Assembly: GCA_026388185.1 (NCBI GenBank)
Contig: JAPLKG010000011.1
Coordinates: forward strand, 372,001-436,000
Length of the DNA: 64,000 nt
Origin: Candidatus Eisenbacteria bacterium
GTDB lineage: Bacteria; Eisenbacteria; RBG-16-71-46; JAFGJU01
Direction: 5' to 3'
Made by a program: the position numbers and the translations under genes. This document shows positions 26,742-35,360 of the stretch, piece after piece. Positions within the stretch are counted from its first letter, which is position 1; every line of letters begins with the position of its first letter. The notes under the pieces were generated by a model. That model did no database searches. It worked only from the letters and a program-made list of their open reading frames with translations, and was not told the origin of the DNA.

Positions 26742-27050
26742 GATTTTCCTCCTTTGGGCCTCTTTTCCAGCCCCTCTGCTCGTTTCTCTCCGAGTCTTAC
26801 CCCGAAGTTGAGACTTGCGCCGGCGTATTGCAAATTGGGCGCGTGGGCTTCTAGTTTGCAAGGACGGCAGTAATCGAAACCCAAGGCCAATCGTGAGCCT
26901 CCGCTAACCTCTTGTCTTATAGTGCATTATACCTCATTTCTTTTGCCGATCGTGGTACGGAAGTTGCTCTGTGGTGTACTGTGGCCGATTCTCTTAGGGG
27001 CCTGGAAAGACAACGGAGTGACTTTACACCCAACGAGGAATAGGAAAGCG
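26742..27050. other. Intergenic region after the purine/glyA operon
   Basis: A 309-nt gap without a convincing gene. It contains the sigma-54-type element at 26953-26968. I see no clear terminator, tRNA or repeat. An open frame starting at GTG 26922 crosses this promoter and is not supported by a ribosome site, so it is not counted as coding upstream of 27051. Confidence 0.6.
26953..26968 (+). promoter_or_regulatory. Sigma-54-type -24/-12 promoter
   Basis: TGGTACG, four bases (GAAG), then TTGCT. The GG and GC dinucleotides are exactly 10 bp apart, as sigma-54 promoters require; one base differs from the TGGCACG consensus. Expected transcription start is about 26979, some 70 nt before the ATG at 27051. 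Confidence 0.55.
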
Positions 27051-27542
27051 ATGTTGCGTTTATGGCGAGGGTTGATAGAGAAGATTAGAAGTGGGGATCA
27101 TGTCTACGTCAAGGGGCTCAGTCAGGCCTGTCTGGGCTACCACGGGAAGGCGATGAAGCTCCTGGAGGAGGCTGCCGAGAGATACAGAAAAGAGGAAAGC
27201 GTAGAGAAGCTCGCAAGGCTCAGGGTCCACCAGCTGATGGTGAAGTACCAGATACAGCGAAGCCCTATCGAGAAGCAGAAGATAGTAGAGGAGGTAGTGC
27301 TTCGATTGAGCAAGCTAGGGGAGATTGAATCTCCCGAACCGCCGTTCGCTCCACGCGATGCACGAGAGGTTTTGCGCAACTGGATGGAAGAGAAGGCATT
27401 CGTGATCGGTACGGGCGCGGTGGAGACTGTAGCGGGAATCGAAGAAGAAGCCATTCTGGCTGAGCTGGAGTCGACTCTGCCTTGCGAGCTGCTCGGCGTT
27501 CTTGCCGGTGCGGGTGAGGGAGAGAAACAAATGAGAGAATGA
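27051..27542 (+). CDS. Hypothetical helical protein
   Basis: Not recognised. The 163-residue product is rich in Glu, Lys, Arg and Leu and looks all-helical; residues about 20-55 (GLSQACLGYHGKAMKLLEEA...) resemble a single TPR-like helical hairpin. There is no signal peptide or membrane segment from this start. ATG 27051 follows AGGAAAGCG and lies downstream of a sigma-54-type promoter; the longer frame from 26922 would add a hydrophobic leader that spans the promoter. A terminator-like hairpin follows, so it is probably transcribed alone. Confidence 0.65.
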   Translation: MLRLWRGLIEKIRSGDHVYVKGLSQACLGYHGKAMKLLEEAAERYRKEESVEKLARLRVHQLMVKYQIQRSPIEKQKIVEEVVLRLSKLGEIESPEPPFAPRDAREVLRNWMEEKAFVIGTGAVETVAGIEEEAILAELESTLPCELLGVLAGAGEGEKQMRE

Positions 27543-27578
27543 GCGGGACAGCCTTAGAGATTTCGCGGGACCGCCGCC

Positions 27579-27620
27579 GGCCCTGCTGGTGCCTCCACCG
27601 GGTTCAGCAGGGCCTCTTCT
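27579..27620 (+). terminator. Rho-independent terminator-like hairpin
   Basis: GGCCCTGCTG at 27579-27588 pairs perfectly with CAGCAGGGCC at 27605-27614, and GGTG/CACC can extend inside the loop. The 3' side continues TCTTCTTAT, a short pyrimidine run. It sits 36 nt after the stop of the small helical protein gene. Confidence 0.65.
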
Positions 27621-27747
27621 TATAGGAGGGTGGCTTCCCCTTGACTTTCTCCCGCATGCATTCTACGTTGGCCACTGTCGACGCTCGAGAAATATCCCTT
27701 CCGCTGCAGCGTGGAGCGTCGCGGATATTGTTGAGGAGGTGGCCGCC

Positions 27748-30192
27748 TTGAAAGCTCACTCGCTCAATCCGAAGAATCACTTGTCGAAGCGGAGGACGCG
27801 CCTTCTGTGGGGAGTACTCATTCCCGCAGTCTGCGTTCTGGCGCTTGTCCTCGTCGCCTTCCTTATCATGCGCTCTATCTTTCCCTCGGAAAAACTGCGA
27901 GAAATCGCGATCGCGAGACTCGAGGAAACGACCGGTCTGTCGATCTCGGTAGAGGACGCAGAGATCTCGCTCGTGCACTGGCGAATCGGGGTCAAGGTCT
28001 CTGGGCTTGAAGTAGCCGCAGGTGCAGGGCAGCAGGGATCTCAGATCTCTCGACTCGCCACAATCCCTCAACTCGGAATAGTGGTTTCGATACTACCTCT
28101 GCTCAGGAGAGAGATTGTCGTGAACGAGCTCTACGTGGAGAAACCCCGGATAACTCTGCAACTGGGGGGTGAGCCGATTCTCCGTCGCCCGCCGGGCAAG
28201 CCTGCCGCCCAGACCGCGATCCCCATGTCATTTTCGCTCTCGAGGGCGGTCGTCAGCGGCGCGGATATCGAGCTGCGAGACGTGCGTAGCGGGAGCGTCG
28301 TAGAGTTCAGGGATCTTGACGCAAGCTCAAGCATCGGTGCAGACAAGAGCACAGAGAGCTTGTCGTTCGAAGGGAAATCATCCGTGAAGGAAGTCTCGGT
28401 GCGCTTGGCCCAAAAGTTGCCCATCGACATACCTCCGTTGAACGTCAAGACGTCGTGGAAAGCTCGTGTTGGACTCAGGGACAAACTGCTGGAGCTGGAG
28501 AGAGTCTCGGTGAGAGTCGCGGAGTTTCCGATTGAGGCCGCCGGCAGGGTGAGTCTGGCAGGCGAGAAGCCCAACCTGGACGTGACGGTCAAGATTGAGA
28601 AGATCGGTGCAGGGAGGTTGCTTGCCCTTGCTTCGAAGGTGCTTCCGGAGAAGGCCAAGGCCGTGAAGATCGACGGACAGATTGAGGCCGTCGCCAGAAT
28701 TCGGGGAAAGATGCCTTCGCCCGAAGTGGATGTCGACAGATTCGAAGTCTCAGTCGGGCACTCGAACGTGAGCTGCAAGGCTGTGTTGAAGACCCAGGAG
28801 CCGCGCAGCGTCAACTTCGAGTCCAACGGGAATCTCAGGCTCGATGAGCTTGCCGGTGTTCTCCCTGCGGGCAATGGGCCGAGAGTCACGTCAGGAACCG
28901 CGTCCTTCCGCATCAAGGGCGGGGGTCTCATCAAAGAACTCAAGGCGAACCCGCTCTCGCTCCAGGCTGAAGGGCACGCGACGATCAGCTCTGTCGTCGT
29001 GGAGCTTCCTCGGCCGTCTCCGCGTGTGCTGTTGGACAGGGCAGAAGTTACCGTGGCCGGTCGAAGCGTGGAGATAACCGGAGCCACGGCCCGCGTGGGG
29101 AGCTCCACGTTCAACGCGACGGGCCGCGTACGCGACTGGAAAGAGCGCTCCGTTGAACTTGACGTGAGCTCTCCGATGCTCGACCTCGGTGAGCTTCTCC
29201 TGCCTGTTGCGAAGCAACAGAAGGTCTCCAAGAGTGAAGCGACGAAGAGTGCCGTCCTCAAGCAAGGAATTCCGGCGAACGGCACAGCGAAACTGAAAGT
29301 GGACAAGCTCAAATTCGGAAACTTCGATGCGAAGGATTTGAACGCGAAGGTCGTCTTTGGCGGAGACAGCGTCGTGGTCACGGACATGACGATGAATACG
29401 CTGGGAGGCAGATGCAGCGGCAAGAGCCGACTCGTCGTGCCCAGGGAAGGTGCGCGAGGTTACAAAGCCTCCTTTGTCGCGGACAACCTCCAAATGAGAG
29501 AGCTCCTCAACTCGCTCACGCCCGTCAAGGAGTTCATGAGCGGTCTCAGCTCCTTCGAGATCTCCGTTGAGGGCACGCTTCCCGAGGATGCATCTCCGCT
29601 CAAGAGTGTGGCTGCGAAGGGCCAGGTAGCCACGACCCAAGCCAGGGCGATTGCGTCGCCTCTCGTGTCCGCGATCGCGTCGTGGGTGGGTCTTGAGAAG
29701 ACCGATCAATATGCCATCAAGGATTTCTCGACCTCCTTTTTCGTCCAGGAGGGAAGAGTGATTCTGCCGCAGTGCAGTCTGGAGGAAAAGAACTCGACGT
29801 GGAATTTTGCCGGTTCCACTGGGTTCGATGGGTCGCTTGACTACAAGGTGAACGTCACCCTCTCGCAAGAATACTCGAAGCGCACAGGCTCCCTCAGAGG
29901 GCTGGAGCAACTATTGAAGGACGACGAGGGTCGAGTCGTGGTCGACCTGATTGTGGGCGGAACCGTGAAGAAGCCGGCGTTCAAGTGGGACAGCACCCGA
30001 ATGCAGCAGCGCGGCCAGGACCTGCTGACTGGGAAAGTGCGTGGCCAGATCGAGGCGCAGACAAAAAAGGGCGAAGCACTCAAGCAGGAAGTGAAAACCG
30101 AACTCGAGAACAAGACCGACAGTCTGAAGGTGGAGACGGCCAGGAAAGGGGCCAAACTCCTCGAAGACTTGCTCAAGAAGGGGAAGAAATAG
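27748..30192 (+). CDS. AsmA family protein
   Basis: An 814-residue AsmA-superfamily protein with an N-terminal cytoplasmic basic stretch, one membrane segment (about residues 16-37) and a long beta-rich periplasmic part. The start of the periplasmic part (LEETTGLSISVEDAEISLVHWRIGVKVSGLEV) is characteristic of the family. The C-terminal quarter has the second AsmA domain, then a charged, probably coiled tail rich in Lys and Glu. TTG 27748 is chosen because GAGGAGGT ends 7 nt upstream; the open frame continues further upstream through the terminator hairpin. Probable role: lipid transport or outer-membrane assembly, alongside TamB encoded at 11-15 kb. Confidence 0.85.
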   Translation: MKAHSLNPKNHLSKRRTRLLWGVLIPAVCVLALVLVAFLIMRSIFPSEKLREIAIARLEETTGLSISVEDAEISLVHWRIGVKVSGLEVAAGAGQQGSQISRLATIPQLGIVVSILPLLRREIVVNELYVEKPRITLQLGGEPILRRPPGKPAAQTAIPMSFSLSRAVVSGADIELRDVRSGSVVEFRDLDASSSIGADKSTESLSFEGKSSVKEVSVRLAQKLPIDIPPLNVKTSWKARVGLRDKLLELERVSVRVAEFPIEAAGRVSLAGEKPNLDVTVKIEKIGAGRLLALASKVLPEKAKAVKIDGQIEAVARIRGKMPSPEVDVDRFEVSVGHSNVSCKAVLKTQEPRSVNFESNGNLRLDELAGVLPAGNGPRVTSGTASFRIKGGGLIKELKANPLSLQAEGHATISSVVVELPRPSPRVLLDRAEVTVAGRSVEITGATARVGSSTFNATGRVRDWKERSVELDVSSPMLDLGELLLPVAKQQKVSKSEATKSAVLKQGIPANGTAKLKVDKLKFGNFDAKDLNAKVVFGGDSVVVTDMTMNTLGGRCSGKSRLVVPREGARGYKASFVADNLQMRELLNSLTPVKEFMSGLSSFEISVEGTLPEDASPLKSVAAKGQVATTQARAIASPLVSAIASWVGLEKTDQYAIKDFSTSFFVQEGRVILPQCSLEEKNSTWNFAGSTGFDGSLDYKVNVTLSQEYSKRTGSLRGLEQLLKDDEGRVVVDLIVGGTVKKPAFKWDSTRMQQRGQDLLTGKVRGQIEAQTKKGEALKQEVKTELENKTDSLKVETARKGAKLLEDLLKKGKK

Positions 30193-30263
30193 CACGTGCG
30201 AGGGCACGGAGAGAGGGCTCTGCCGCGGAGTGATCCCAGGCGAGGAGGGCGGGAAAATACATA

Positions 30264-30292
30264 TTGACGTTCGACGAAGCTTTGGATATACT
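30264..30292 (+). promoter_or_regulatory. Sigma-70-type promoter of the PTS IIA gene
   Basis: TTGACG at 30264-30269 and TATACT at 30287-30292 with a 17-bp spacer, a near-consensus pair. The expected start of transcription is about 15 nt before ATG 30314, so the leader is very short. Confidence 0.7.
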
Positions 30293-30313
30293 GCGGAACG
30301 AATGTGGTTGTAG

Positions 30314-30865
30314 ATGGGCGAACTTGAGATTCTGCACGTAATAACAACCGCCATCTTAAGTTCTGCTGCGACCGTGTTCGGAATGTTGACTTCAAGTATG
30401 ACAAAAGAGACCAAGCTCGCTGCTTGTTTTGAGTCAGCTCTTTTCATTCCCAATCTCCGCGCCGCCGATAGGCTGCAGGCCCTCGAGGAGATGGTGGATT
30501 GCCTTTACGAGAACGGGCGAGTCAAGGACAGGTCGCTCGTGCTCGAGATGCTTCGTCGCAGGGAGATCCTTGGTAGCACGGGCATAGGCAAGGGCATAGC
30601 GATCCCTCACGGCAGAACGCTCGCCGCGCCGGAATTGAGCATACTCTTCGCGCGTTCGGCCGACGGCATAGACTTCGACGCCCTCGACAGTAAACCCATT
30701 CACCTATTCTTCGTGATCGTCGCTCCGCCGCATGATCGTTCCAACATCTACCTGCCGGTTCTCGGCCGAATTGTGGAGAAGGTGAAAGAATCTCGCATAC
30801 GTCAGAAGCTCATGAAGGTCGCGAGCTTCGAGGAGCTGAGGAAGGTGTTTCTAGCCGATGGTTAG
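30314..30865 (+). CDS. PTS EIIA-type (PtsN/fructose family) domain protein
   Basis: A PTS_EIIA_2 domain protein of 183 residues. The phosphorylated His lies in GIGKGIAIPHGRT; upstream RREILGSTG and downstream HLFFVIVAPPHDRSNIYLPVLG also fit. There is no EIIB or EIIC beside it, so a regulatory PtsN-like role is more likely than sugar import. The first 28 residues (ILHVITTAILSSAATVFGML) are hydrophobic and unusual for the family; they may instead be untranslated, with ATG 30398 as the true start. The promoter position allows either. Neither start has a clear ribosome site. Confidence 0.82.
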   Translation: MGELEILHVITTAILSSAATVFGMLTSSMTKETKLAACFESALFIPNLRAADRLQALEEMVDCLYENGRVKDRSLVLEMLRRREILGSTGIGKGIAIPHGRTLAAPELSILFARSADGIDFDALDSKPIHLFFVIVAPPHDRSNIYLPVLGRIVEKVKESRIRQKLMKVASFEELRKVFLADG

Positions 30866-31214
30866 TACGAGGAAGACCCTGAGACTGTTGGTCACGCTCC
30901 AAGATCTGGACTTGATGATTCGTGAGTCGCACGACCCCGCAAGCAAGGGCGAAGAGGAAGACATGGGTTTTGAGCTCAAGAACGTCGAGACGCTTCAAAC
31001 AGCCAGGACAAAACTCGCAGAGCAGATAGGCCCCAGGTGGCTAGGCGTTTATGAGCGGGTCGCAAGGCGATATGGCAGGGCGGTGGTGCCGGTGCAAGAG
31101 AGAATCTGTCTCGGCTGCTTCGTGACGCTTCCGACTTCCATCGCTCACAAGAACCTCGAAGACCCCGAAATCACGGTGTGCGAGAACTGCGGCAGGATTC
31201 TGTACTGGCTGTGA
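30858..31214 (+). CDS. Zinc-ribbon protein (C4 type)
   Basis: A 118-residue protein with a helical first half and a C-terminal zinc ribbon made of CLGC and CENC pairs about 29 residues apart, ending GRILYWL. This tail is the C4-type zinc-ribbon (DUF164-like) found in bacterial CsgD-like nucleic-acid-binding or scaffold proteins; the long N-terminal coiled coil of that family is missing or very short. ATG lies inside the end of the PTS IIA gene. Function unknown. Confidence 0.7.
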   Translation: MVSTRKTLRLLVTLQDLDLMIRESHDPASKGEEEDMGFELKNVETLQTARTKLAEQIGPRWLGVYERVARRYGRAVVPVQERICLGCFVTLPTSIAHKNLEDPEITVCENCGRILYWL

Positions 31215-31297
31215 GACAACCGGCCTGGGGCTCGAGGTCTACCCTCGAGCTCATGGTTCCGCAAGCGAAATCTCCAGACACGGGAGGGAACCTCGGC

Positions 31298-31846
31298 ATG
31301 ATGACGCGCCAAGAAGCTCTCGAACTGGTGAAGACAAACGTCACAAACGCGAATCTCATCAAGCACATGTTTGCAGTCGAAGCGGTCATGGGAGTACTCG
31401 CGAAACGTCTGGGCGAGAACGAGGAAACCTGGAGGCTGGCCGGCCTGCTTCATGACTTGGACTACGATTTCACCGCGAAGGATCCGGCGAGGCACGGGCA
31501 TCTGACTGCCGAGATGCTCGCGTCTAAGGATCTGCCGGCGGAGATTCTCTATTCTATCAAGTGCCACGCAAGCCATTGCGAGCCAGTCTCGAACATGGAC
31601 AGGGCGATTGTGGCTGCGGATCCGCTCACGGGACTGATCGTGGCGGCAACGCTCATGCATCCCACAAAGAAGTTGAGGGGCGTTGACGCGACGTTCGTGC
31701 TCAATAGGTTCAAGGAGAAGGGGTTCGCGCGTGGTGCCAACCGCGAGCAGATGAAAACCTGTAGTTCAATAGGTCTGGAGCTTGAGGAATTCGTCGCGAT
31801 CGGGCTGGAAGCGATGACGGGGATTGACACGGAGCTGGGGCTCTAG
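31298..31846 (+). CDS. HD-domain hydrolase
   Basis: A 182-residue HD-superfamily protein. The metal-binding His-Asp pair is in AGLLHDLDYDF, with an upstream His in NLIKHMFAVEAVM and later His residues in KCHASHCEP. The DLLIVAATLMHP-like segment (TGLIVAATLMHPTKKL) is seen in stand-alone HD proteins of the HDIG type. ATG 31298 has GGGAGG 10 nt upstream; an upstream GTG frame from 31178 overlaps the zinc-ribbon gene. Substrate (nucleotide or phosphate ester) unknown. Confidence 0.78.
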   Translation: MMTRQEALELVKTNVTNANLIKHMFAVEAVMGVLAKRLGENEETWRLAGLLHDLDYDFTAKDPARHGHLTAEMLASKDLPAEILYSIKCHASHCEPVSNMDRAIVAADPLTGLIVAATLMHPTKKLRGVDATFVLNRFKEKGFARGANREQMKTCSSIGLELEEFVAIGLEAMTGIDTELGL

Positions 31847-31878
31847 ATCCGAGCATTTGCTGGGAGGGGGAAGACGGG

Positions 31879-33570
31879 TTGATCGCTGACATTCTGAGGG
31901 AATCCGCGCGAAGACACGCACACAGGCCTTGCGTGCGCATCCGCTCCGATAGCCGTTTCTCCACCCTGACTTACGAGGAAGTTGACAGGTTTGTTGATTT
32001 CTTTGCCGCCGCGGTCATCCGCCAGGGCATAGAGCCTCGCCAGAGAGTCTGCATCATTTCTGAGAACAGACCAGAGTGGGTTATCAGCTACCTGGGAACT
32101 CTTCGGGCCGGCTGCACGGTGGTTCCTCTCGATTCTCTCTCCAAGCCGGAGGATATCCGTTACCTGGTGCGGCGCTCGCAAGCCAGGATGGTATTGAGCT
32201 CGGGGAAGTTCGTAAAGGATCTGGGGCAGTTGGAGGATTCGGAAGAAATCAAGCCCGTGATCGTATGCTTTGACAAGGCAGAATCATTCGCTGACTGGCT
32301 GGCAGGTGGAGAGAATGCCTTGAAGGAAGGCGGTCCCTCTGAACGACGTGGACCGGAGGACGAGGAAGCGGTTCTCATTTTTACGTCTGGAACCACCGGA
32401 ACCGCGAAAGGAGTTGTTCTTTCGCATCGCAACATCTGTTTCGACGTGGCAGCGGTTCTCGAGTCTATCCCTCTCAGGGAAACTGATAGACTTCTGTCAG
32501 TCCTTCCTCTTCATCATACTCTTGAGAGCACCGCAGGTTTTCTCGCACCACTCAGCCGTGGGGCCTCGATTACATATGCGAGAAGCTTGCGTTCGAAGGA
32601 GATCTTGGCTGATCTCTGTGCTTGCAGGGCCACCGTTTTCATCTCAGTTCCTCTCATGTATGAAAAGATAGGAGCGGGGATAGAACGTGCGATTGCGCAG
32701 TCCCCGGCGCACAGGAGACTAGTTGCGAAGCTCCTGCTGAGGTTCAGTACGTCCGCGAAAGAGAAACTTGGATTGGACGCAGGATCATTCCTTCTCAGGT
32801 CGCTGCGGAAGAGGGCAGGTCTAGACTGCGTGAGAATCGCCGTTTCTGGCGCCGCACCTTTGCCCGCAGAGGTGCAGAAGTTCTTTGGAGTTTTGGGCGT
32901 CCCGATTCTGGAGGGCTATGGACTAACAGAGGCTTCCCCTGTGGTCAGCGTCAATGAACTGGACAAGTTGAGACCGGGCTCAGTAGGACGACCTATACCG
33001 GGTGTTGAGGTAAGGATCGACAAGCCAGATGCACAGGGTATCGGCGAAATCATGGTCAAAGGCGATAACGTAATGAAAGGATATCTCGAGTCGCCCGAGG
33101 CAACTGCAAGAGTGTTATCGAGAGGTTGGCTCCGTACCGGCGATCTCGGCAAACTGGACGAAGACGGCTACCTCCGCATTTGTGGTCGGTCAAAGAACGT
33201 AATAGTCACTCGGGCAGGCAAGAAGATATTCCCAGAAGAAGTTGAGACATTGCTGGCAGGTAGCCCATTTGTGTCAGAGGTGATGGTCGTCGGGGCAAAG
33301 AATCCGATTTCCGGAAGGGAAGAGGTACACGCACTCATCTATCCCGACTTTGAGCAACTCCGGATCTACGCAGAGGAAAACGACATACGCCTGGACGAGG
33401 AGCAAATCAAAGAGCTCGTTCGTTCTGAAATAAGGAGACTCTGCGTTCGCCTTTCCGACTACAAGAGGGTCAAGAACTTCACCATTCGTAACGAGGAATT
33501 CCCCAAGACCTCTACCAAGAAGATAAGAAGGCAGGCGGTTTTGGAGAGCGCGAGTGCCCCAGAACCTTGA
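31879..33570 (+). CDS. AMP-dependent acyl-CoA synthetase/ligase
   Basis: ANL-superfamily adenylate-forming enzyme, 563 residues, most like long-chain fatty acid-CoA ligases. Motifs: A3 IFTSGTTGTAKGVVLSHRN, A5 GYGLTEASPVV, A7 RTGDLGKLDEDGYLRICGR and the catalytic lysine region SKNVIVTRAGKKIFPEEVE with the C-terminal STKKIRRQ lysine. TTG 31879 follows GGGAGGGGGAAG. The chain length of the acyl substrate cannot be told from sequence. Confidence 0.9.
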   Translation: MIADILRESARRHAHRPCVRIRSDSRFSTLTYEEVDRFVDFFAAAVIRQGIEPRQRVCIISENRPEWVISYLGTLRAGCTVVPLDSLSKPEDIRYLVRRSQARMVLSSGKFVKDLGQLEDSEEIKPVIVCFDKAESFADWLAGGENALKEGGPSERRGPEDEEAVLIFTSGTTGTAKGVVLSHRNICFDVAAVLESIPLRETDRLLSVLPLHHTLESTAGFLAPLSRGASITYARSLRSKEILADLCACRATVFISVPLMYEKIGAGIERAIAQSPAHRRLVAKLLLRFSTSAKEKLGLDAGSFLLRSLRKRAGLDCVRIAVSGAAPLPAEVQKFFGVLGVPILEGYGLTEASPVVSVNELDKLRPGSVGRPIPGVEVRIDKPDAQGIGEIMVKGDNVMKGYLESPEATARVLSRGWLRTGDLGKLDEDGYLRICGRSKNVIVTRAGKKIFPEEVETLLAGSPFVSEVMVVGAKNPISGREEVHALIYPDFEQLRIYAEENDIRLDEEQIKELVRSEIRRLCVRLSDYKRVKNFTIRNEEFPKTSTKKIRRQAVLESASAPEP

Positions 33571-33601
33571 CTGTCGTTTCGCCAAGAGGGAGTTGCGTTC
33601 T

Positions 33602-34183
33602 ATGACCAGCTTTCACCCGCTGACAAAGAAACGATGGCCTGATTTCGAGAAGCTCTTTGGTGCTCGCGGAGCCTACTGCGGCTGCTGGTGCATGTACTGG
33701 AGGGAGACGCGCGGGGAGTTCGCGGCGAGGCCGGGCGAAGGGAATCGGAAGGCCATGAAGAAGATCGTGGACTCCGGGCAGGTTCCGGGCATTCTGGCCT
33801 ACGCCGGCGGGGAGCCCGTCGGATGGTGCTCGGTGGGTCCCCGAGGGGACTTTCCGTCTTTGAATAGGTCCCCCGTGCTCAAGCCACTGGACGAACTGCC
33901 GGTCTGGTCGATCGTGTGTTTCTACATCGCCAAGGGCTACAGAGGCAAGGGACTGGCCCAAGATCTTGTTCGAGCTGCCGTGGGATACGCCAGGACGAAG
34001 GGCGGGAAGATAGTCGAGGCCTATCCGACGGAGCCGAGGGGACGTTGTTTGGCACCCGTGTCCAGTTACATGGGGACGCCGTCCGTGTTCTTACGAGCCG
34101 GGTTTGTCGAATGCGCCCGTCCGTCCAAGTGCAAAGTAGTGATGCGATACTACATGTCGTCGAGTAATCGGAGGACTATGTGA
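33602..34183 (+). CDS. GNAT family N-acetyltransferase
   Basis: A 193-residue acetyltransferase-fold protein. The acetyl-CoA pocket is formed by the strand WSIVCFYIAKGYRGKGLAQDL (the R/Q-x-x-G-x-G/A loop reads YRGKGLA), with a later LRAGFVE block. An unusual cysteine-rich segment, GAYCGCWCMYWR, near the N-terminus resembles GNATs of the YncA/unknown-substrate kind. ATG follows AGAGGGAG. Overlaps the next gene by 4 nt. Confidence 0.8.
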   Translation: MTSFHPLTKKRWPDFEKLFGARGAYCGCWCMYWRETRGEFAARPGEGNRKAMKKIVDSGQVPGILAYAGGEPVGWCSVGPRGDFPSLNRSPVLKPLDELPVWSIVCFYIAKGYRGKGLAQDLVRAAVGYARTKGGKIVEAYPTEPRGRCLAPVSSYMGTPSVFLRAGFVECARPSKCKVVMRYYMSSSNRRTM

Positions 34184-35193
34184 GAGGCACATCATTGAGC
34201 ATTCTCCTTGCAGTCGTGACCCTGGGCTGTTCGGCAGGGATTGATCCCGGGTCCATAGCCCGTTCGCAAGGTGTGAACTCTGTACCCGCAGCCTCTTCAC
34301 AGTCCGTTGGGTTCGCGACGAGCGATTCTTCAGGAGACATAGAATGGTCAGACTTTGAATGGCGTGACGCCACGATCGGAGGGAGAACATTCGAGCGGGG
34401 TGCGGTCCTGGTTCCAGTAAGGTTGAAAGGCAACCCGAAGACCTTCTGGATGCAGTTGGACACCGGAAGCGACGTCAGCGTCGCATATGGAATACCGCTC
34501 ATGCAACTAGAGTGCCCGGTGCGACCCGTTGAAGGTCAGGAGGGCTTCGTCGGACTGAGCGGCACTCTGGGGAGTTGTCCATTCGATTCGCTCCGCTTCT
34601 TCATGCGAGAGGATTTCGGTGATTCGCTGAGCGAGAAAGAGACGCGCCCTGTCATCGGGACGATCGGCCAGGATTTTCTGGTTGAGAAAGTGCTCCTTCT
34701 CGACTTTGTGAAGGCTAGATTCTACTTGGCCGATTCGACGGACGGCGCGCTAAGAAGGTTGCTTTCTCGCGCGAGTTTCGTGGATTTGGAGAGACGGAAC
34801 AACAAGCTCTTCGTTCCTGTGCAGATTGGTGAAGTAGCTTCCAAGGATTTCTTCTTCGATACGGGCGCAAGCCTCTTCCCGATCACAACCTCAAAGCAGA
34901 TGTGGCAGAAGCTGACTGGTCGAAAGGGAACTGAGAGCAGCAATGTGCGAGTCAGGGTGTCCTCGTGGGGACAGGAAGTCGTGCTCATAGGCGCTCCGGC
35001 GAAAGGAATGCTGAGATTCGGTGAGCTGCAGGTGGAACATCCCATGGCTTACTTCGATTCGACAGGATCCATAGATTTCTCGAACTGGCCTTTCAAGACG
35101 GACGGCCTGCTCGGGAATGCTCTGTTTTATCACGACTTCACCGTCGTTCTCGATCTCCAACAGAACAGGTTTGGCATTCTCAAGAGCGAATGA
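34180..35193 (+). CDS. Retropepsin-like aspartyl protease lipoprotein
   Basis: A 337-residue probable lipoprotein: hydrophobic start, lipobox VTLGC with Cys17. Two aspartic-protease motifs are present in one chain: DTGSD at Asp94 and DTGAS at Asp227, each with flanking hydrophobic strands (FWMQLDTGSDVS; DFFFDTGASLF). Retropepsins usually have one motif and dimerise; two in one chain suggests an internal pseudo-dimer, as in pepsins. GTG overlaps the GNAT stop (GTGA). Activity is likely but unproven; substrates would be periplasmic or cell-surface. Confidence 0.75.
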   Translation: MRGTSLSILLAVVTLGCSAGIDPGSIARSQGVNSVPAASSQSVGFATSDSSGDIEWSDFEWRDATIGGRTFERGAVLVPVRLKGNPKTFWMQLDTGSDVSVAYGIPLMQLECPVRPVEGQEGFVGLSGTLGSCPFDSLRFFMREDFGDSLSEKETRPVIGTIGQDFLVEKVLLLDFVKARFYLADSTDGALRRLLSRASFVDLERRNNKLFVPVQIGEVASKDFFFDTGASLFPITTSKQMWQKLTGRKGTESSNVRVRVSSWGQEVVLIGAPAKGMLRFGELQVEHPMAYFDSTGSIDFSNWPFKTDGLLGNALFYHDFTVVLDLQQNRFGILKSE

Positions 35194-35252
35194 GTGGAGC
35201 CGCCGCGTGCCGCCCCGCCTGGAACTTCGTGGGCCGTGGTTTGTAGTCCTCG

Positions 35253-35282
35253 TTGACGTATGCCCACGCGAGAATCTATACT
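35253..35282 (+). promoter_or_regulatory. Sigma-70-type promoter of the beta-helix gene
   Basis: TTGACG at 35253-35258 and TATACT at 35277-35282, 18-bp spacer, in the 167-nt gap before the beta-helix gene. Expected leader of about 70 nt. Confidence 0.6.
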
Positions 35283-35360
35283 CATTGGAACGCGCACCTG
35301 GCCCGAGAGAACGCATAGAATCCGGGTCTTGATCTTAGGTCCGTTTGAAAGGAGTCCAAG

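Noticed and set aside
26922-27050. Longer start (GTG 26922) of the small helical protein
   Set aside because: The extension crosses the sigma-54-type promoter and has no ribosome site; ATG 27051 has one.
27589-27747. Longer start of the AsmA protein
   Set aside because: It would begin inside the terminator hairpin; TTG 27748 follows GAGGAGGT and leads into the membrane anchor.
28131-29423. A 430-codon - strand frame opposite the AsmA gene
   Set aside because: Composition (Ser/Thr/Leu-rich) is that of an antisense shadow of a GC-rich gene; the + strand gene is recognised.
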